64,000 nucleotides of DNA. It comes from CAZQQU01 sp964595625 (lineage in GTDB: Bacteria; Bacteroidota; Bacteroidia; Flavobacteriales; Flavobacteriaceae). Under the pieces are notes generated by a model. It saw nothing but the letters and a program-made list of their open reading frames with translations, was not told where the DNA came from and did no database searches. The position numbers were made by a program, and so were the translations under genes. The DNA is taken from assembly GCA_964595625.1 (NCBI GenBank), contig CAZQQU010000009.1:1-64000 (forward strand), read 5' to 3'. Positions 1 through 8,797 of this stretch are shown one piece after another. Position 1 is the first letter of the stretch; every line of letters begins with the position of its first letter.

Positions 1-50
1 GTAACCTGTTCGTAATCTCCGCGTATGCGGAGACGGTGTTCGGTGTTCAT
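1..50 (-). CDS. 5' end of an unidentified gene, cut by the window edge
   Basis: On the minus strand an ATG at 50-48 opens a frame that runs off the left edge without a stop. The 16 visible residues read MNTEHRLRIRGDYEQV, too few to name a family. A promoter-like pair, TTTG then 20 nt then TAATTTTA, lies just upstream at 77-110 and supports a real start. The gene points away from secA's 3' end. The function is unknown. Confidence 0.4.
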   Translation of the reverse strand, partial: MNTEHRLRIRGDYEQV

Positions 51-391
51 GGCAAGAAATTTTATGGTTGGAGCTATAAAATTATAAAAAACAACGAACT
101 TAGGCAAAAATTTTACGAAAAAAACAGGAAAAATCCTGTTAAAATATTAAAATAATGCAATAAAAAATTCAATAAACAACATTTATCAAAGCTATTTTTT
201 TTAAATAAATAAGAAGTACACTACCTTGTGGAGGATGAAAAAATAATGAAAGAACTACAAAAGTGACCAAGGATATTATAAAAACCACCCTTCAATTAGA
301 AAAACAAAAATACCCCCAGAAAGCTCAAGTTGAACCAAGTATTGGTTCGTCTAATTCTGAGTGTATTTTCTAACTAAAAAGAGGACGCTTT
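51..391. other. Spacer between the edge gene and secA
   Basis: This AT-rich stretch of 340 nt has no convincing gene. It holds the candidate promoter at 77-110, a perfect 7-bp hairpin at 332-348 without a T-run, and the weak secA terminator at its right end. Confidence 0.5.
77..110 (-). promoter_or_regulatory. Candidate promoter for the left-edge gene
   Basis: Reading the minus strand, TTTTTG (110-105) is followed by 20 nt and TAATTTTA (84-77), one base off the Bacteroidota minus-7 consensus TAnnTTTG. The predicted start is about 5 nt further on, giving a leader of roughly 20 nt. Confidence 0.35.
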
Positions 392-401
392 TTATTCGTC
401 C
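376..401 (-). terminator. Weak terminator overlapping the secA stop
   Basis: On the minus strand GGACG (401-397) pairs with CGTCC (387-383) across the secA stop codon, followed by TCTTTTT. The stem is only 5 bp, so this is a modest call. Confidence 0.35.
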
Positions 402-3400
402 ACCAGTACCCATTCCCCTTTTTCTAAAAACGGAATGGCTTGTTTGTATTTCATTTCCTTGTTTTCTCCACTCATGACGTTTTTGATAACCACTCGGTCA
501 TTGCGGCCTATTTTGGGTTTATCTCGAACGATGGTTTCCACCACAGGTGGTTGCTGGGTTTGTCCGGCTGCACGAGCTTGCGCGGCACGCTCATCCATAT
601 TAGGAATTTCGTCTTTTTGAGCTTGTAATTGTTCCTTGGGTTTTTGCTGTCGTGCTTCCTGTATGTTTTCTTGATTCTGTTGGGGTAATTCGCCTTTGAA
701 CAAGAAAGAAATAACGTCTTTATTGACTTTGTCAATCATTTCTTTAAACAACTCAAAAGCCTCAAATTTATAAATCAATAAAGGATCTTTTTGCTCATGT
801 ACAGCCAACTGCACCGATTGTTTTAGCTCGTCCATCTTACGTAAGTGTGTTTTCCAAGCATCATCAATAATGGCCAGTGTAATATTTTTTTCAAAATCCA
901 ACACTAGGGATTTTCCTTCGGTGAGATAGGCTTTTTCTAAGTCAGTAGCCACATTCAGGGTTTTAACCCCGTCACTAAAAGGCACCAAAATACGTTGAAA
1001 ACGGTCTTTGTGTTGTTCGTACACATTTTTAATTACCGGATAAGCGGTTTGTGCATTTCGCTCCATTTTCTGAAGATAATGCTCATATACTGCTTGATAA
1101 ACTTTACCGGCAATGGTAACTACGTCTTTTTTCTCGAATTCTTCTTTGGATACGGGAGAACTGATTGAGAAAAACCGCATCAATTCAAAGTCGAAGTTTT
1201 TAAAATCTCCGTCCCCTTTGTTAGATTGGGTAATCAATTCGGCCGTGTCGTATATCATATTGGCAATATCCACCCGTAATCTTTCACCGAAAAGCGCATT
1301 GTATCTTCGTTTATACACCACTTCCCGTTGTGCGTTCATCACATCGTCGTATTCGAGCAATCTTTTTCGGATTCCAAAATTATTTTCTTCTACCTTTTTC
1401 TGAGCTCTTTCGATGGATTTAGAAATCATAGAATGCTGTATCACCTCACCTTCTTTCAAGCCCATTCTGTCCATTAACTTGGCGATACGGTCACTACCAA
1501 ACAAACGCATTAAATTGTCTTCCAAGGATACATAAAACTGAGAACTTCCGGGATCTCCTTGACGACCACTACGTCCACGTAACTGTCTATCCACCCGACG
1601 CGAGTCGTGGCGTTCGGTACCTATAATGGCTAATCCACCGGCCGCTTTTACCTCGGGGGTAAGCTTGATATCGGTACCTCTACCGGCCATATTGGTAGCA
1701 ATAGTGACCACACCGGCTTGTCCGGCCTCTTCTACAATTTCAGCTTCTTTTTTATGAAGTTTGGCGTTGAGAACATTGTGTTTGATTTTTCGAAGGGTCA
1801 ACATCCTGCTCAAGAGTTCAGAAATTTCTACAGAAGTTGTACCAATCAATACCGGCCTACCGGCTTGAGTAAGTTCGACCACCTCCTCAATGACAGCATT
1901 GTATTTTTCACGTTTGGTTTTGTAAATTTTATCTTGGTGATCAATACGAGCAATCGGACGATTGGTAGGAATTTCCATCACATCCAATTTGTAGATTTCC
2001 CAAAGTTCTCCGGCTTCGGTAACGGCCGTACCCGTCATACCCGAAAGTTTGCGATACATCCGGAAGTAATTTTGAAGCGTGATAGTGGCAAAGGTTTGCG
2101 TCATGGCTTCAATCTTTACGTTTTCCTTGGCTTCAATTGCCTGGTGCAAACCGTCACTGTAGCGACGTCCGTCCATGATACGACCCGTTTGTTCGTCGAC
2201 GATCATCACCTTATTATCAATGACTACATATTGGTCGTCTTTTTCAAAAAGTGTATAGGCTCGGAGTAACTGATTCATGGTATGGATTCGCTCACTCTTA
2301 ATCGAAAACTCCCTAAATAGTTCCTCTTTTTCTTTTACCTCTTCTTCTTTAGATAACTTTTTAGCTTCAATTTTAGCAATTTCTAATCCCATTTCAGGTA
2401 ACACAAAGAACGTAGGATCATCATCTCCGGAAAGGAAATCTACACCTTTATCAGTCAGTTCGATTTGGTTGTTTTTTTCATCAATAACAAAGTATAACTC
2501 GGCATCCACCTTCGGCATCTCTTTGTTATTATCCATCATATAATGGTTCTCTGTTTTTTGAAGGATTTGTTTAATCCCCTCTTCAGAAAGGTATTTAATC
2601 AATGCTTTGTTTTTAGGCAAGCCGCGATACACGCGCAATAGTTTTAATCCACCTTCTTTGATATTGCCTTCAGAAATAAGCTTTTTAGCTTCAGCTAATA
2701 CTCCGGTTAGAAATTGACGCTGAGTATTTACAATTTTTTCAATCTTAGGTTTAAGATCGTTAAATTCGTGACGATCTCCCTCGGGTACTGGTCCGGAAAT
2801 AATTAAAGGAGTTCGGGCATCGTCAATTAACACCGAATCCACCTCGTCCACGATGGCATAGTGATGTGGTCTTTGAACCAAATCGTCGGGGGTGTGCGAC
2901 ATGTTGTCACGCAGGTAGTCAAAACCAAATTCGTTATTGGTTCCGTAGGTAATATCTGAATTATACGCTTTTTTTCGTTCGGGAGAATGCGGTTTGTGAT
3001 AGTCAATACAATCGACACTCAATCCGTGAAATTCAAAAATGGGTCCCATCCAAGCACTATCCCGTTTGGCTAGATAATCGTTTACTGTTACTACGTGAAC
3101 TCCATTGCCGGCTAAGGCGTTGAGATATACCGGTAAAGTAGCGACTAAGGTTTTTCCTTCCCCGGTTTGCATTTCAGCCACTTTTCCTTTGTGTAAGGCA
3201 ATTCCCCCGATAAGCTGTACATCGTAATGAACCATATCCCAGGTAATCGGTTTTCCGGCAGCGTCCCAAGAGTTTCGCCAAATGGCTTTATCTCCTTGTA
3301 TGGTGACATAATCCTTGGTGGCCGAAAGTTCTCGGTCAAATGGGGTTGCCGTTACTTCAATTTCACTGTGGGCAACAAAACGCTTAGCGGTTTCTTTCAT

Positions 3401-3745
3401 AACCGCAAAAGCTTCGGGTAAAAGTTGATCTAAAATCCTTTTTTCGATTTCGTATTTTTGATCTTTAATTTTGTCGATTTCAGCATAGATACTTTCTTTT
3501 TCATCAATCTCGACTGTGGTATCAGCTTGCTGCGTCAAGGCCTCGATACGATCTTGTAACTCTTGCTGTGCTTCTTTAATTTGCTGTCTAAAATAGACCG
3601 ATTTAGCACGAAGTTCATCGAAAGAAAGTTTTTCTATTTCGGGTTCTACTTTTTTTATCTCTTTGAGAATCGGCATGATTTCACCGATATCTTTTTTGGA
3701 TTTATCTCCTACAAATACTTTAAGTACCTTGTTTAATAGTGTCAT
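392..3745 (-). CDS. secA: Protein translocase ATPase subunit SecA
   Basis: SecA is the ATPase that drives unfolded proteins through SecYEG at the inner membrane. The 1117-residue product has Walker A GEGKT at 195-199, the DEVDSVLIDDAR motif II region, a preprotein cross-linking domain, the second helicase half (TNMAGRGTDI) and a helical scaffold. At 1117 aa it is longer than the roughly 900-aa proteobacterial form. The extra length includes an insertion after the first nucleotide-binding half, around residues 330-460, as in Bacteroidota. The C-terminus ends GEWVLVDE and lacks the Cys/His zinc tail used for SecB binding, which is usual in this phylum. A TACTTTTG box 19 nt upstream supports the start. 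The gene appears monocistronic. Confidence 0.98.
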   Translation of the reverse strand: MTLLNKVLKVFVGDKSKKDIGEIMPILKEIKKVEPEIEKLSFDELRAKSVYFRQQIKEAQQELQDRIEALTQQADTTVEIDEKESIYAEIDKIKDQKYEIEKRILDQLLPEAFAVMKETAKRFVAHSEIEVTATPFDRELSATKDYVTIQGDKAIWRNSWDAAGKPITWDMVHYDVQLIGGIALHKGKVAEMQTGEGKTLVATLPVYLNALAGNGVHVVTVNDYLAKRDSAWMGPIFEFHGLSVDCIDYHKPHSPERKKAYNSDITYGTNNEFGFDYLRDNMSHTPDDLVQRPHHYAIVDEVDSVLIDDARTPLIISGPVPEGDRHEFNDLKPKIEKIVNTQRQFLTGVLAEAKKLISEGNIKEGGLKLLRVYRGLPKNKALIKYLSEEGIKQILQKTENHYMMDNNKEMPKVDAELYFVIDEKNNQIELTDKGVDFLSGDDDPTFFVLPEMGLEIAKIEAKKLSKEEEVKEKEELFREFSIKSERIHTMNQLLRAYTLFEKDDQYVVIDNKVMIVDEQTGRIMDGRRYSDGLHQAIEAKENVKIEAMTQTFATITLQNYFRMYRKLSGMTGTAVTEAGELWEIYKLDVMEIPTNRPIARIDHQDKIYKTKREKYNAVIEEVVELTQAGRPVLIGTTSVEISELLSRMLTLRKIKHNVLNAKLHKKEAEIVEEAGQAGVVTIATNMAGRGTDIKLTPEVKAAGGLAIIGTERHDSRRVDRQLRGRSGRQGDPGSSQFYVSLEDNLMRLFGSDRIAKLMDRMGLKEGEVIQHSMISKSIERAQKKVEENNFGIRKRLLEYDDVMNAQREVVYKRRYNALFGERLRVDIANMIYDTAELITQSNKGDGDFKNFDFELMRFFSISSPVSKEEFEKKDVVTIAGKVYQAVYEHYLQKMERNAQTAYPVIKNVYEQHKDRFQRILVPFSDGVKTLNVATDLEKAYLTEGKSLVLDFEKNITLAIIDDAWKTHLRKMDELKQSVQLAVHEQKDPLLIYKFEAFELFKEMIDKVNKDVISFLFKGELPQQNQENIQEARQQKPKEQLQAQKDEIPNMDERAAQARAAGQTQQPPVVETIVRDKPKIGRNDRVVIKNVMSGENKEMKYKQAIPFLEKGEWVLVDE

Positions 3746-3768
3746 TTTCGGATAAAAATTTGAGTTTC

Positions 3769-3776
3769 AAAAGTAC
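3769..3776 (-). promoter_or_regulatory. secA minus-7 box
   Basis: The minus strand reads TACTTTTG, a full match to TAnnTTTG. Transcription would start near 3764, leaving a 19-nt leader. No clear minus-33 TTG is seen. Confidence 0.5.
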
Positions 3777-3904
3777 ATATTTTTTTTTGTTACCCATTCA
3801 TTTTTTAATTGGAATAACGCTGTACTTATTTGATTTGATTAAAAGAAATTGAAGTTGTATAAAACAATTATAACAGCTTTTGGTTCTGGAAAGTCCAAGA
3901 ACAA

Positions 3905-3928
3905 AAAAAGTCTCCAAAGAGACTTTTT
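3905..3928 (-). terminator. Terminator of the DUF2795 gene
   Basis: A perfect 10-bp stem (3905-3914 with 3919-3928) carries a 4-nt loop. Its 3' arm ends in a T-run on the minus strand. It lies 27 nt after the DUF2795 stop and may also act on the other strand. Confidence 0.8.
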
Positions 3929-3954
3929 ACTTATTTTTTAGTTTACACATGTTT

Positions 3955-4176
3955 TTAATATTCATCCTCATTCCAGAGGTAATCCTCATCGGTAGGATAG
4001 TCTGACCAAATTTCCTCAATAGAATCGTAGGGATCCCCTTCATCTTCAATAGCTTGAAGGTTTTCAACCACTTCTAGTGGAGCACCGGTTCTGATGGCAT
4101 AATCAATCAGTTCGTCCTTAGTGGCAGGCCATGGGGCATCACTTAAATAAGATGCTAATTCTAAAGTCCAGTACAT
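3955..4176 (-). CDS. DUF2795 domain protein
   Basis: This 73-aa acidic protein starts MYWTLELASYLSDAPWPATK and matches the small DUF2795 family common in Flavobacteriaceae. It has no signal peptide or membrane segment. The C-terminal third is rich in Asp, Glu, Trp and Tyr. The function is unknown; a small nucleic-acid or protein-binding fold is only a guess. It has its own TATTTTTG box and terminator, so it looks like a single-gene unit. Confidence 0.85.
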   Translation of the reverse strand: MYWTLELASYLSDAPWPATKDELIDYAIRTGAPLEVVENLQAIEDEGDPYDSIEEIWSDYPTDEDYLWNEDEY

Positions 4177-4202
4177 AGCTCTTTAACAGTTTAAATTTTT
4201 TG

Positions 4203-4210
4203 CAAAAATA
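4203..4210 (-). promoter_or_regulatory. Minus-7 box of the DUF2795 gene
   Basis: TATTTTTG on the minus strand matches TAnnTTTG and predicts a 22-nt leader. Confidence 0.45.
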
Positions 4211-4308
4211 AATTTTAAAATGAAAAAGTCAAGTTTTATTTAAACAAATTATTATATATTTAAAAGAACTTACTTAATTACCTCATAATCAATAATTTAA
4301 TTATTCGA

Positions 4309-4881
4309 TTATAATTTTTCGGGAATCCATTTTATTTCTTCAGCGTGTAAGTCTGAAGACAATTTTCGTGCCAGTACAAATAAATAATCCGAAAGTCGGT
4401 TTAAATACTGAAGTACACGAGGATCAACCGGCTCGTTTTCATGTAGAAAGCTCACCAAACGTTCTGCACGACGGCAGACACATCGAGCAATATGACAGAA
4501 TGACACCGTAGTATGTCCGCCGGGCAATACAAAGTGTGTCATTGGTGGCAGGGATTCATTCATTCGATCCATTTCATTTTCTAAAAACATTATATTTTCT
4601 TCCGAAATTTTTGGAATATTAAGTCTTTCTTTTCCACTTTTCAAAACCGCTTTCTGGGGGTCGGTAGCTAAAATAGCTCCTAAAGTAAAGAGTCGGTCTT
4701 GGATATGAATCAGCTGACTTTGGTAGGTGGGATCGATAGTTTGGTCTCGTATCAAACCAATATAGGAATTCAGTTCATCGACGGTGCCATAACTTTCGAT
4801 ACGAATATGATGCTTGGCAACGCGAGTCCCTCCAAAAAGAGCAGTTGTTCCTTGATCACCAGTTTTAGTATAAATTTTCAT
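4309..4881 (-). CDS. PduO-type cob(I)alamin adenosyltransferase
   Basis: The enzyme moves the adenosyl group of ATP to cob(I)alamin to make coenzyme B12. The 190-aa product shows the PduO-family N-terminal ATP loop TKTGDQGTT (5-13), then RVAKHHIRIESYGTVDELNS, and the C-terminal CRRAERL helix. Its length is normal for the family. Its ATG overlaps the stop of the upstream 65-aa membrane protein gene as ATGA, so the two are translationally coupled. No B12 synthesis genes are nearby, which suggests a role in cofactor salvage. Confidence 0.95.
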   Translation of the reverse strand: MKIYTKTGDQGTTALFGGTRVAKHHIRIESYGTVDELNSYIGLIRDQTIDPTYQSQLIHIQDRLFTLGAILATDPQKAVLKSGKERLNIPKISEENIMFLENEMDRMNESLPPMTHFVLPGGHTTVSFCHIARCVCRRAERLVSFLHENEPVDPRVLQYLNRLSDYLFVLARKLSSDLHAEEIKWIPEKL

Positions 4882-5075
4882 GATTGATTATTTTCGGGAG
4901 TATCTTCATTTTTCTGTTGTTCTTTCCGGGCTTGGTAACGGAGTTTAAAACTTTCTCCGCGCCGTCGACTGCGTTGTTTATTAAGGCGACGGTTATTCCA
5001 TAAAAAAAACACAAGCAGTACAAGGGCTAGAACAATCAAATAGCCTATAGATTCCGTATAATTTTGATCTTCCAT
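4878..5075 (-). CDS. Small single-pass membrane protein
   Basis: This 65-aa protein has one hydrophobic segment at about residues 10-27, then a strongly basic stretch (RRLNKQRSRRR), then a charged tail rich in Gln, Glu and Asn. The positive-inside rule puts the C-terminus in the cytoplasm. I recognise no family. It is coupled by ATGA overlap to the cobalamin adenosyltransferase gene, but the link may be only transcriptional. Confidence 0.7.
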   Translation of the reverse strand: MEDQNYTESIGYLIVLALVLLVFFLWNNRRLNKQRSRRRGESFKLRYQARKEQQKNEDTPENNQS

Positions 5076-5091
5076 GTCGTAAAAATTGGAT

Positions 5092-5123
5092 TAAAAAGAG
5101 GGAAGCACTCAGGTCTTCCCTCT
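5092..5123 (-). terminator. Terminator of the M3 peptidase gene
   Basis: A perfect 9-bp stem, AGAGGGAAG with CTTCCCTCT (5097-5105 with 5115-5123), has a 9-nt loop and a T-run on the minus strand, 27 nt after the peptidase stop. Confidence 0.85.
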
Positions 5124-5149
5124 GTAATAATTTGCCGAAAGGCTATGTA

Positions 5150-7294
5150 TTATTGTTTGGGAGGGGCAAAACCTCGATCGCGCATCAGGGCGTCAATGGT
5201 GGCCTCTCTTCCTCGGAAAAGTTTATAAGCTTCTGCCGGATCCATCGCATTGCGAGGGGCAAATAAGTATTTTACCAGTTTATCGGCCCATTCTTGGTCG
5301 TAGAATCCTCCGGGAGCTTCCGCGAAAGCTTCGGCAGCATCCGAAGTAAGCACATCTGCCCATAAATAACCGTAATAAGCGGTGGCATATCCCTCTGATG
5401 AAAATACGTGACTAAAATGAGGCGTTCTATGGCGCATCACAATTTCTTCAGGCATTTGGAGTTTGGCTAGCATTTCTTTTTCAAACTCTTTGGGGTTGAT
5501 ACCGCTCGGATCAGTGGTATGGTACAACATATCCATCAGAGCCGATGCCAAAAACTCGGTGGTGGCAAAACCTTGATTAAAGGTGGCGGCATTTTTAATT
5601 TTTTGAACCAATTCTTGAGGCATGACTTCACCGGTTTCATAATGTTTTAAATAGCGATTAATCACTTCATCAGTAAGCAACCAACGCTCTAACAATTGAG
5701 ACTGAAACTCCGTATAATCACGAACCCCTCCATTTAGAGACGGATAGGTGACTTGGCTGGAGAAGAAGTGTAGTGCGTGACCGAATTCGTGAAAAAAGGT
5801 TTCGGCATCATCCCATGATATCAACACCGGTTGACCGGGGGCGGGTTTAACAAAATTGGAGTTATTGGAGGCCAACACAGTTCGTTTACCGTCGTAATTG
5901 GCGTGGGTACGGTATTGGGTCGCCCAAGCCCCCGAGCGTTTGCCTGCCCGAGCAAAGGGATCTAAATAGAACACCCCAATATGGGAACCGCTGGTTTTAT
6001 CGGTAACTTCCCAAACCTTTACGTCTTCATGAAATACCGGAACACTGCCGTCCGTAATGGGAGTAAATTGGTAGTTAAACAAACGGTCTGCCACATAAAA
6101 TATAGCATCGGTGAGATTGTTGAGTTCCAAATACTGTTTCACTTCATCCGAATTCAGGTCGTACTTCGCTAAACGTACTTTTTCGGCATAGAAACGGTAA
6201 TCCCAAGGAGCAATTTTAAAATCCGCCCCTTCAGCATCAGCAATAGCTTGCATTTCTGCTACTTCTTCCTCCACTCGTTTTAGTGAAGCTTCCCAAACAA
6301 TCTCCATCAATTCCATCGCGTTTTCGGGCTTTTTAGCCATGCGATCTTGCAGTCTCCATTGGGCAAAATTATCGTAACCTAATAATTGTACGCGCTCGTG
6401 GCGTAATTGTAATATTCTGGCGATTATATCATTATTATCGTACGCATCGTTATTGTCCCCTCGGGAATAATAGGTACGCCATACTTGTTCGCGTAACTCT
6501 CTTTCAGTAGAATACGTTAAAAATGGATCCATTGACGAGCGGGTGTTGGTAATAGCGTATTTACCTGTTTGCCCGCGTTCTTCCGCAGCTACTTTCGCGG
6601 AAGCGATAAAAGATTCTGACAATCCACCTAACTGGTTTTCATCGAGGTAAGTCACATAATTTTCTTCATCATGGAGTACGTTATTGGAAAAGGTGTTGTA
6701 AAGTGACGATAATTCTTTGTTGATTTCGGCATATCGTTTTTTGCCTTCCGCATCTAAATTAGCCCCTTTCATTTCAAACTCTTGATAAGTTAGATCAACA
6801 ACTCGTTGCTGTTCGGCTGGCAGGGGATTGGATTGGGAATTTTCGTAAACGGTTTTTATACGTTGAAACAGCGCTTCATTTTGAGATATTTTGGAGCTGT
6901 AATCGGCAATTTTGGGAGTGAGTATATTTTGTATTTCTCTAAATTCGGGAGACGACATATTGCTACTCCATATTCCGTAGTACACCGACACCCGCTGGAA
7001 AAGGCTACCGGCTTTTTCCATAGCCAGCAAGGTATTTTCAAAAGTAGGAGCTTCTGGATTATTGGCGATGGCATCGATTTCCTCGAGATGTTTCTCCATA
7101 GCATATTCCATAGCTTGCTGCAAATCGCTAATTTGCATTTTATCAAAGGCTGGAGTACCGCTATACGGGCCAGTCCATTCAGCTAATAAGGGGTTGTTCA
7201 TGGCAGTTTCATTTTCATTTTTTTTAGTATCGGAACAGCCCGTGATAACTAGGGCAATAATACCGATGTACAAAGGTAGCATGTATTTTTTCAT
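5150..7294 (-). CDS. M3 family peptidyl-dipeptidase (Dcp-like) lipoprotein
   Basis: This zinc metallopeptidase of family M3 (Dcp/oligopeptidase A type) trims dipeptides from the C-termini of peptides. The 714-aa protein begins with a lipoprotein signal ending in the lipobox VITGC, so it should be attached to a membrane outside the cytoplasm rather than cytosolic like E. coli Dcp. The zinc motif HEFGH lies near residue 500 in the family context ETFFHEFGHALHF, and the C-terminal AYYGYLWADV is typical. The length is normal. A terminator follows directly; the gene is probably monocistronic. Confidence 0.93.
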   Translation of the reverse strand: MKKYMLPLYIGIIALVITGCSDTKKNENETAMNNPLLAEWTGPYSGTPAFDKMQISDLQQAMEYAMEKHLEEIDAIANNPEAPTFENTLLAMEKAGSLFQRVSVYYGIWSSNMSSPEFREIQNILTPKIADYSSKISQNEALFQRIKTVYENSQSNPLPAEQQRVVDLTYQEFEMKGANLDAEGKKRYAEINKELSSLYNTFSNNVLHDEENYVTYLDENQLGGLSESFIASAKVAAEERGQTGKYAITNTRSSMDPFLTYSTERELREQVWRTYYSRGDNNDAYDNNDIIARILQLRHERVQLLGYDNFAQWRLQDRMAKKPENAMELMEIVWEASLKRVEEEVAEMQAIADAEGADFKIAPWDYRFYAEKVRLAKYDLNSDEVKQYLELNNLTDAIFYVADRLFNYQFTPITDGSVPVFHEDVKVWEVTDKTSGSHIGVFYLDPFARAGKRSGAWATQYRTHANYDGKRTVLASNNSNFVKPAPGQPVLISWDDAETFFHEFGHALHFFSSQVTYPSLNGGVRDYTEFQSQLLERWLLTDEVINRYLKHYETGEVMPQELVQKIKNAATFNQGFATTEFLASALMDMLYHTTDPSGINPKEFEKEMLAKLQMPEEIVMRHRTPHFSHVFSSEGYATAYYGYLWADVLTSDAAEAFAEAPGGFYDQEWADKLVKYLFAPRNAMDPAEAYKLFRGREATIDALMRDRGFAPPKQ

Positions 7295-7757
7295 AGTCCT
7301 TATTTAATGATTTTATACGATTGTCGAAGATAGTGAAAAATAAAACACCCTAGAAATAGCTTTGTGAAACTTATTTAGTTAGGCTTAGCAAAATACGTTT
7401 TGCTAATAACCCTAATAGCCATTTAAAACCTTTGGGTTCCCATACAACGAATATCAATAATGTCCATTTCCATTATAATGGATAATTTGTTGGGGACTAC
7501 ATCGACTCGTTCCGTAAAAATTTCGAAGTAATTTTCAAGATGTGCCCGTCTAAACTCCCCGAATAAGTATTGTATAGGTACAGCAAAACAGTTCAGTTAA
7601 TTACTTAGATAATAGCTAAATTTTAAAAAAAATAACTCCACCTTTTCCTGGGAGTGTATGGTTTCTTAAATTGGTGTATAGAATCAATAGTGGTTAATTC
7701 TTTGTATATTTATACCCAATTTAGCCACTTATTTATTAATTTTAATTTAAAAACACT
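7295..7757. other. Intergenic region between the peptidase and tpx
   Basis: This 463-nt divergent spacer has no supported gene. A TATCTTCG sequence (minus strand, 7332-7325) is a one-mismatch minus-7 box for the peptidase. A perfect 9-bp hairpin with a TACG loop lies at 7385-7406. Near tpx, TTG at 7671 and an imperfect TTAATTCTTTG at 7694 are the only promoter-like signals. Confidence 0.5.
7385..7406 (+). repeat. Perfect inverted repeat with TACG loop
   Basis: TTAGCAAAA (7385-7393) and TTTTGCTAA (7398-7406) are perfect inverted copies around TACG. No T-run follows on either strand, so a terminator is not clear. Confidence 0.6.
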
Positions 7758-8255
7758 ATGGCAACCATCACACTTAAAGGAAATACCATACATACCCTAG
7801 GCAATTTACCTCAAATCGGTCAACAAGCACCTGATTTTACATTAGTAAAAAACGATTTATCTACCACCCAGCTATCTGATTATCAGGGCCAAAAAGTAGT
7901 TTTAAATATTTTCCCCAGTATAGATACCGGCGTTTGTGCTACTTCTGTAAGAAAATTTAATGAAGAAGCGGCATCGTTACAAAATACCAAAGTGCTATGT
8001 ATTTCTAAAGACTTACCCTTTGCACAGGCTCGGTTTTGTGCAGCAGAGGGCATTGAAAATGTCGAAAACCTATCTGATTTTAGAACCGGTTCCTTTGGAA
8101 AAGATTTTGGAATCGAAATAATAGACGGCCCTTTAGCAGGCTTGCATGCCCGTGCCGTAGTGGTTTTAGACGAAACCGGGAAAGTAACTTATACCGAGTT
8201 GGTACCAGAAATTGGTCAAGAACCCGATTACCAATCCGCTATAAACAGTCTGTAA
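7758..8255 (+). CDS. tpx: Thiol peroxidase Tpx
   Basis: Tpx is a thioredoxin-dependent atypical two-Cys peroxiredoxin that reduces hydroperoxides. The 165-aa product has the peroxidatic Cys60 in TGVCATSV and the resolving Cys94 in RFCAAEG, the Tpx spacing. The N-terminus MATITLKGN and the length fit the family. Its stop codon TAA is followed immediately by the ATG of the diacylglycerol kinase-like gene, so the two form an operon. An extra cysteine (Cys81) lies between the catalytic pair. Confidence 0.96.
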   Translation: MATITLKGNTIHTLGNLPQIGQQAPDFTLVKNDLSTTQLSDYQGQKVVLNIFPSIDTGVCATSVRKFNEEAASLQNTKVLCISKDLPFAQARFCAAEGIENVENLSDFRTGSFGKDFGIEIIDGPLAGLHARAVVVLDETGKVTYTELVPEIGQEPDYQSAINSL

Positions 8256-8624
8256 ATGGCAGAGGGGTTTGTGAAAAACCGGATAAAATCCTTACGATAT
8301 GCCTTTAAAGGGGCCTGGCTACTACTTAAAAGTGAGGCCAGTATTAAAGTACAATTTGGCGTAGGCATATTGATGACTATAGTAGGAATCCTCGTTGAAA
8401 TTACACCCACCGAGTGGATGTTTCAAACCTTGGCGATTGGTTTGGTGTTGGGGATTGAAGGACTCAACACAGCCCTCGAAAAAATAGCCGATTTTATCCA
8501 TCCCGACTATCATCCACAGATTGGTTTTATTAAAGATATTGCTGCTGGTGCCGTGTGTTTTGCTGCTTTGGCAGCTATCGTCATTGGTGGCATTATATAC
8601 ATCCCCTACCTATTGGCTCATTGA
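8256..8624 (+). CDS. Diacylglycerol kinase family protein (DgkA-like, probable undecaprenol kinase)
   Basis: This 122-aa integral membrane kinase has the DgkA-family core: a cytoplasmic N-terminal helix (NRIKSLRYAFKGAWLLLKSE), three membrane helices, and the signature GIEGLNTALEKIAD with its acidic metal-ligand residues. Relatives outside Proteobacteria often phosphorylate undecaprenol for cell-wall lipid carrier recycling; which lipid is used here cannot be told. It starts directly after the tpx stop. Confidence 0.92.
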   Translation: MAEGFVKNRIKSLRYAFKGAWLLLKSEASIKVQFGVGILMTIVGILVEITPTEWMFQTLAIGLVLGIEGLNTALEKIADFIHPDYHPQIGFIKDIAAGAVCFAALAAIVIGGIIYIPYLLAH

Positions 8625-8713
8625 ATGTAACTCTAGAGAAATTGTTTTTTAAAACCTCACAAAAAAAATTTCGAATTGATCACTTTTTTTCGCTGAGCAT
8701 CCAATTCTATAAT

Positions 8714-8721
8714 TATATTTG
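8714..8721 (+). promoter_or_regulatory. Minus-7 box of the DUF4197 gene
   Basis: TATATTTG matches TAnnTTTG exactly. The predicted start near 8726 puts the hairpins at 8730-8772 at the very 5' end of the mRNA. Confidence 0.5.
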
Positions 8722-8729
8722 TTGTTTCC

Positions 8730-8772
8730 GTGGCCGGAAACGGCCACTTTCACGAAAGTGATAAACACTTTC
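8730..8772 (+). promoter_or_regulatory. Hairpin cluster in the DUF4197 leader
   Basis: GTGGCCG-GAAA-CGGCCAC (8730-8747) is a perfect 7-bp stem with a GNRA loop. GAAAGTG (8754-8760) can then pair either with CACTTTC at 8745-8751 or with the second copy at 8766-8772. The first choice competes with the GNRA hairpin; the second is compatible with it. Confidence 0.6.
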
Positions 8773-8797
8773 ACTGTTTATTGAAATACTAACTACT

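Noticed and set aside
332..348. Perfect 7-bp palindrome near secA
   Set aside because: No T-run on either strand and no second copy; too little to call a terminator or operator.
1718..2269. 183-codon open frame on the plus strand inside secA
   Set aside because: It is antisense to a clear secA with full motifs; composition and length fit a shadow frame.
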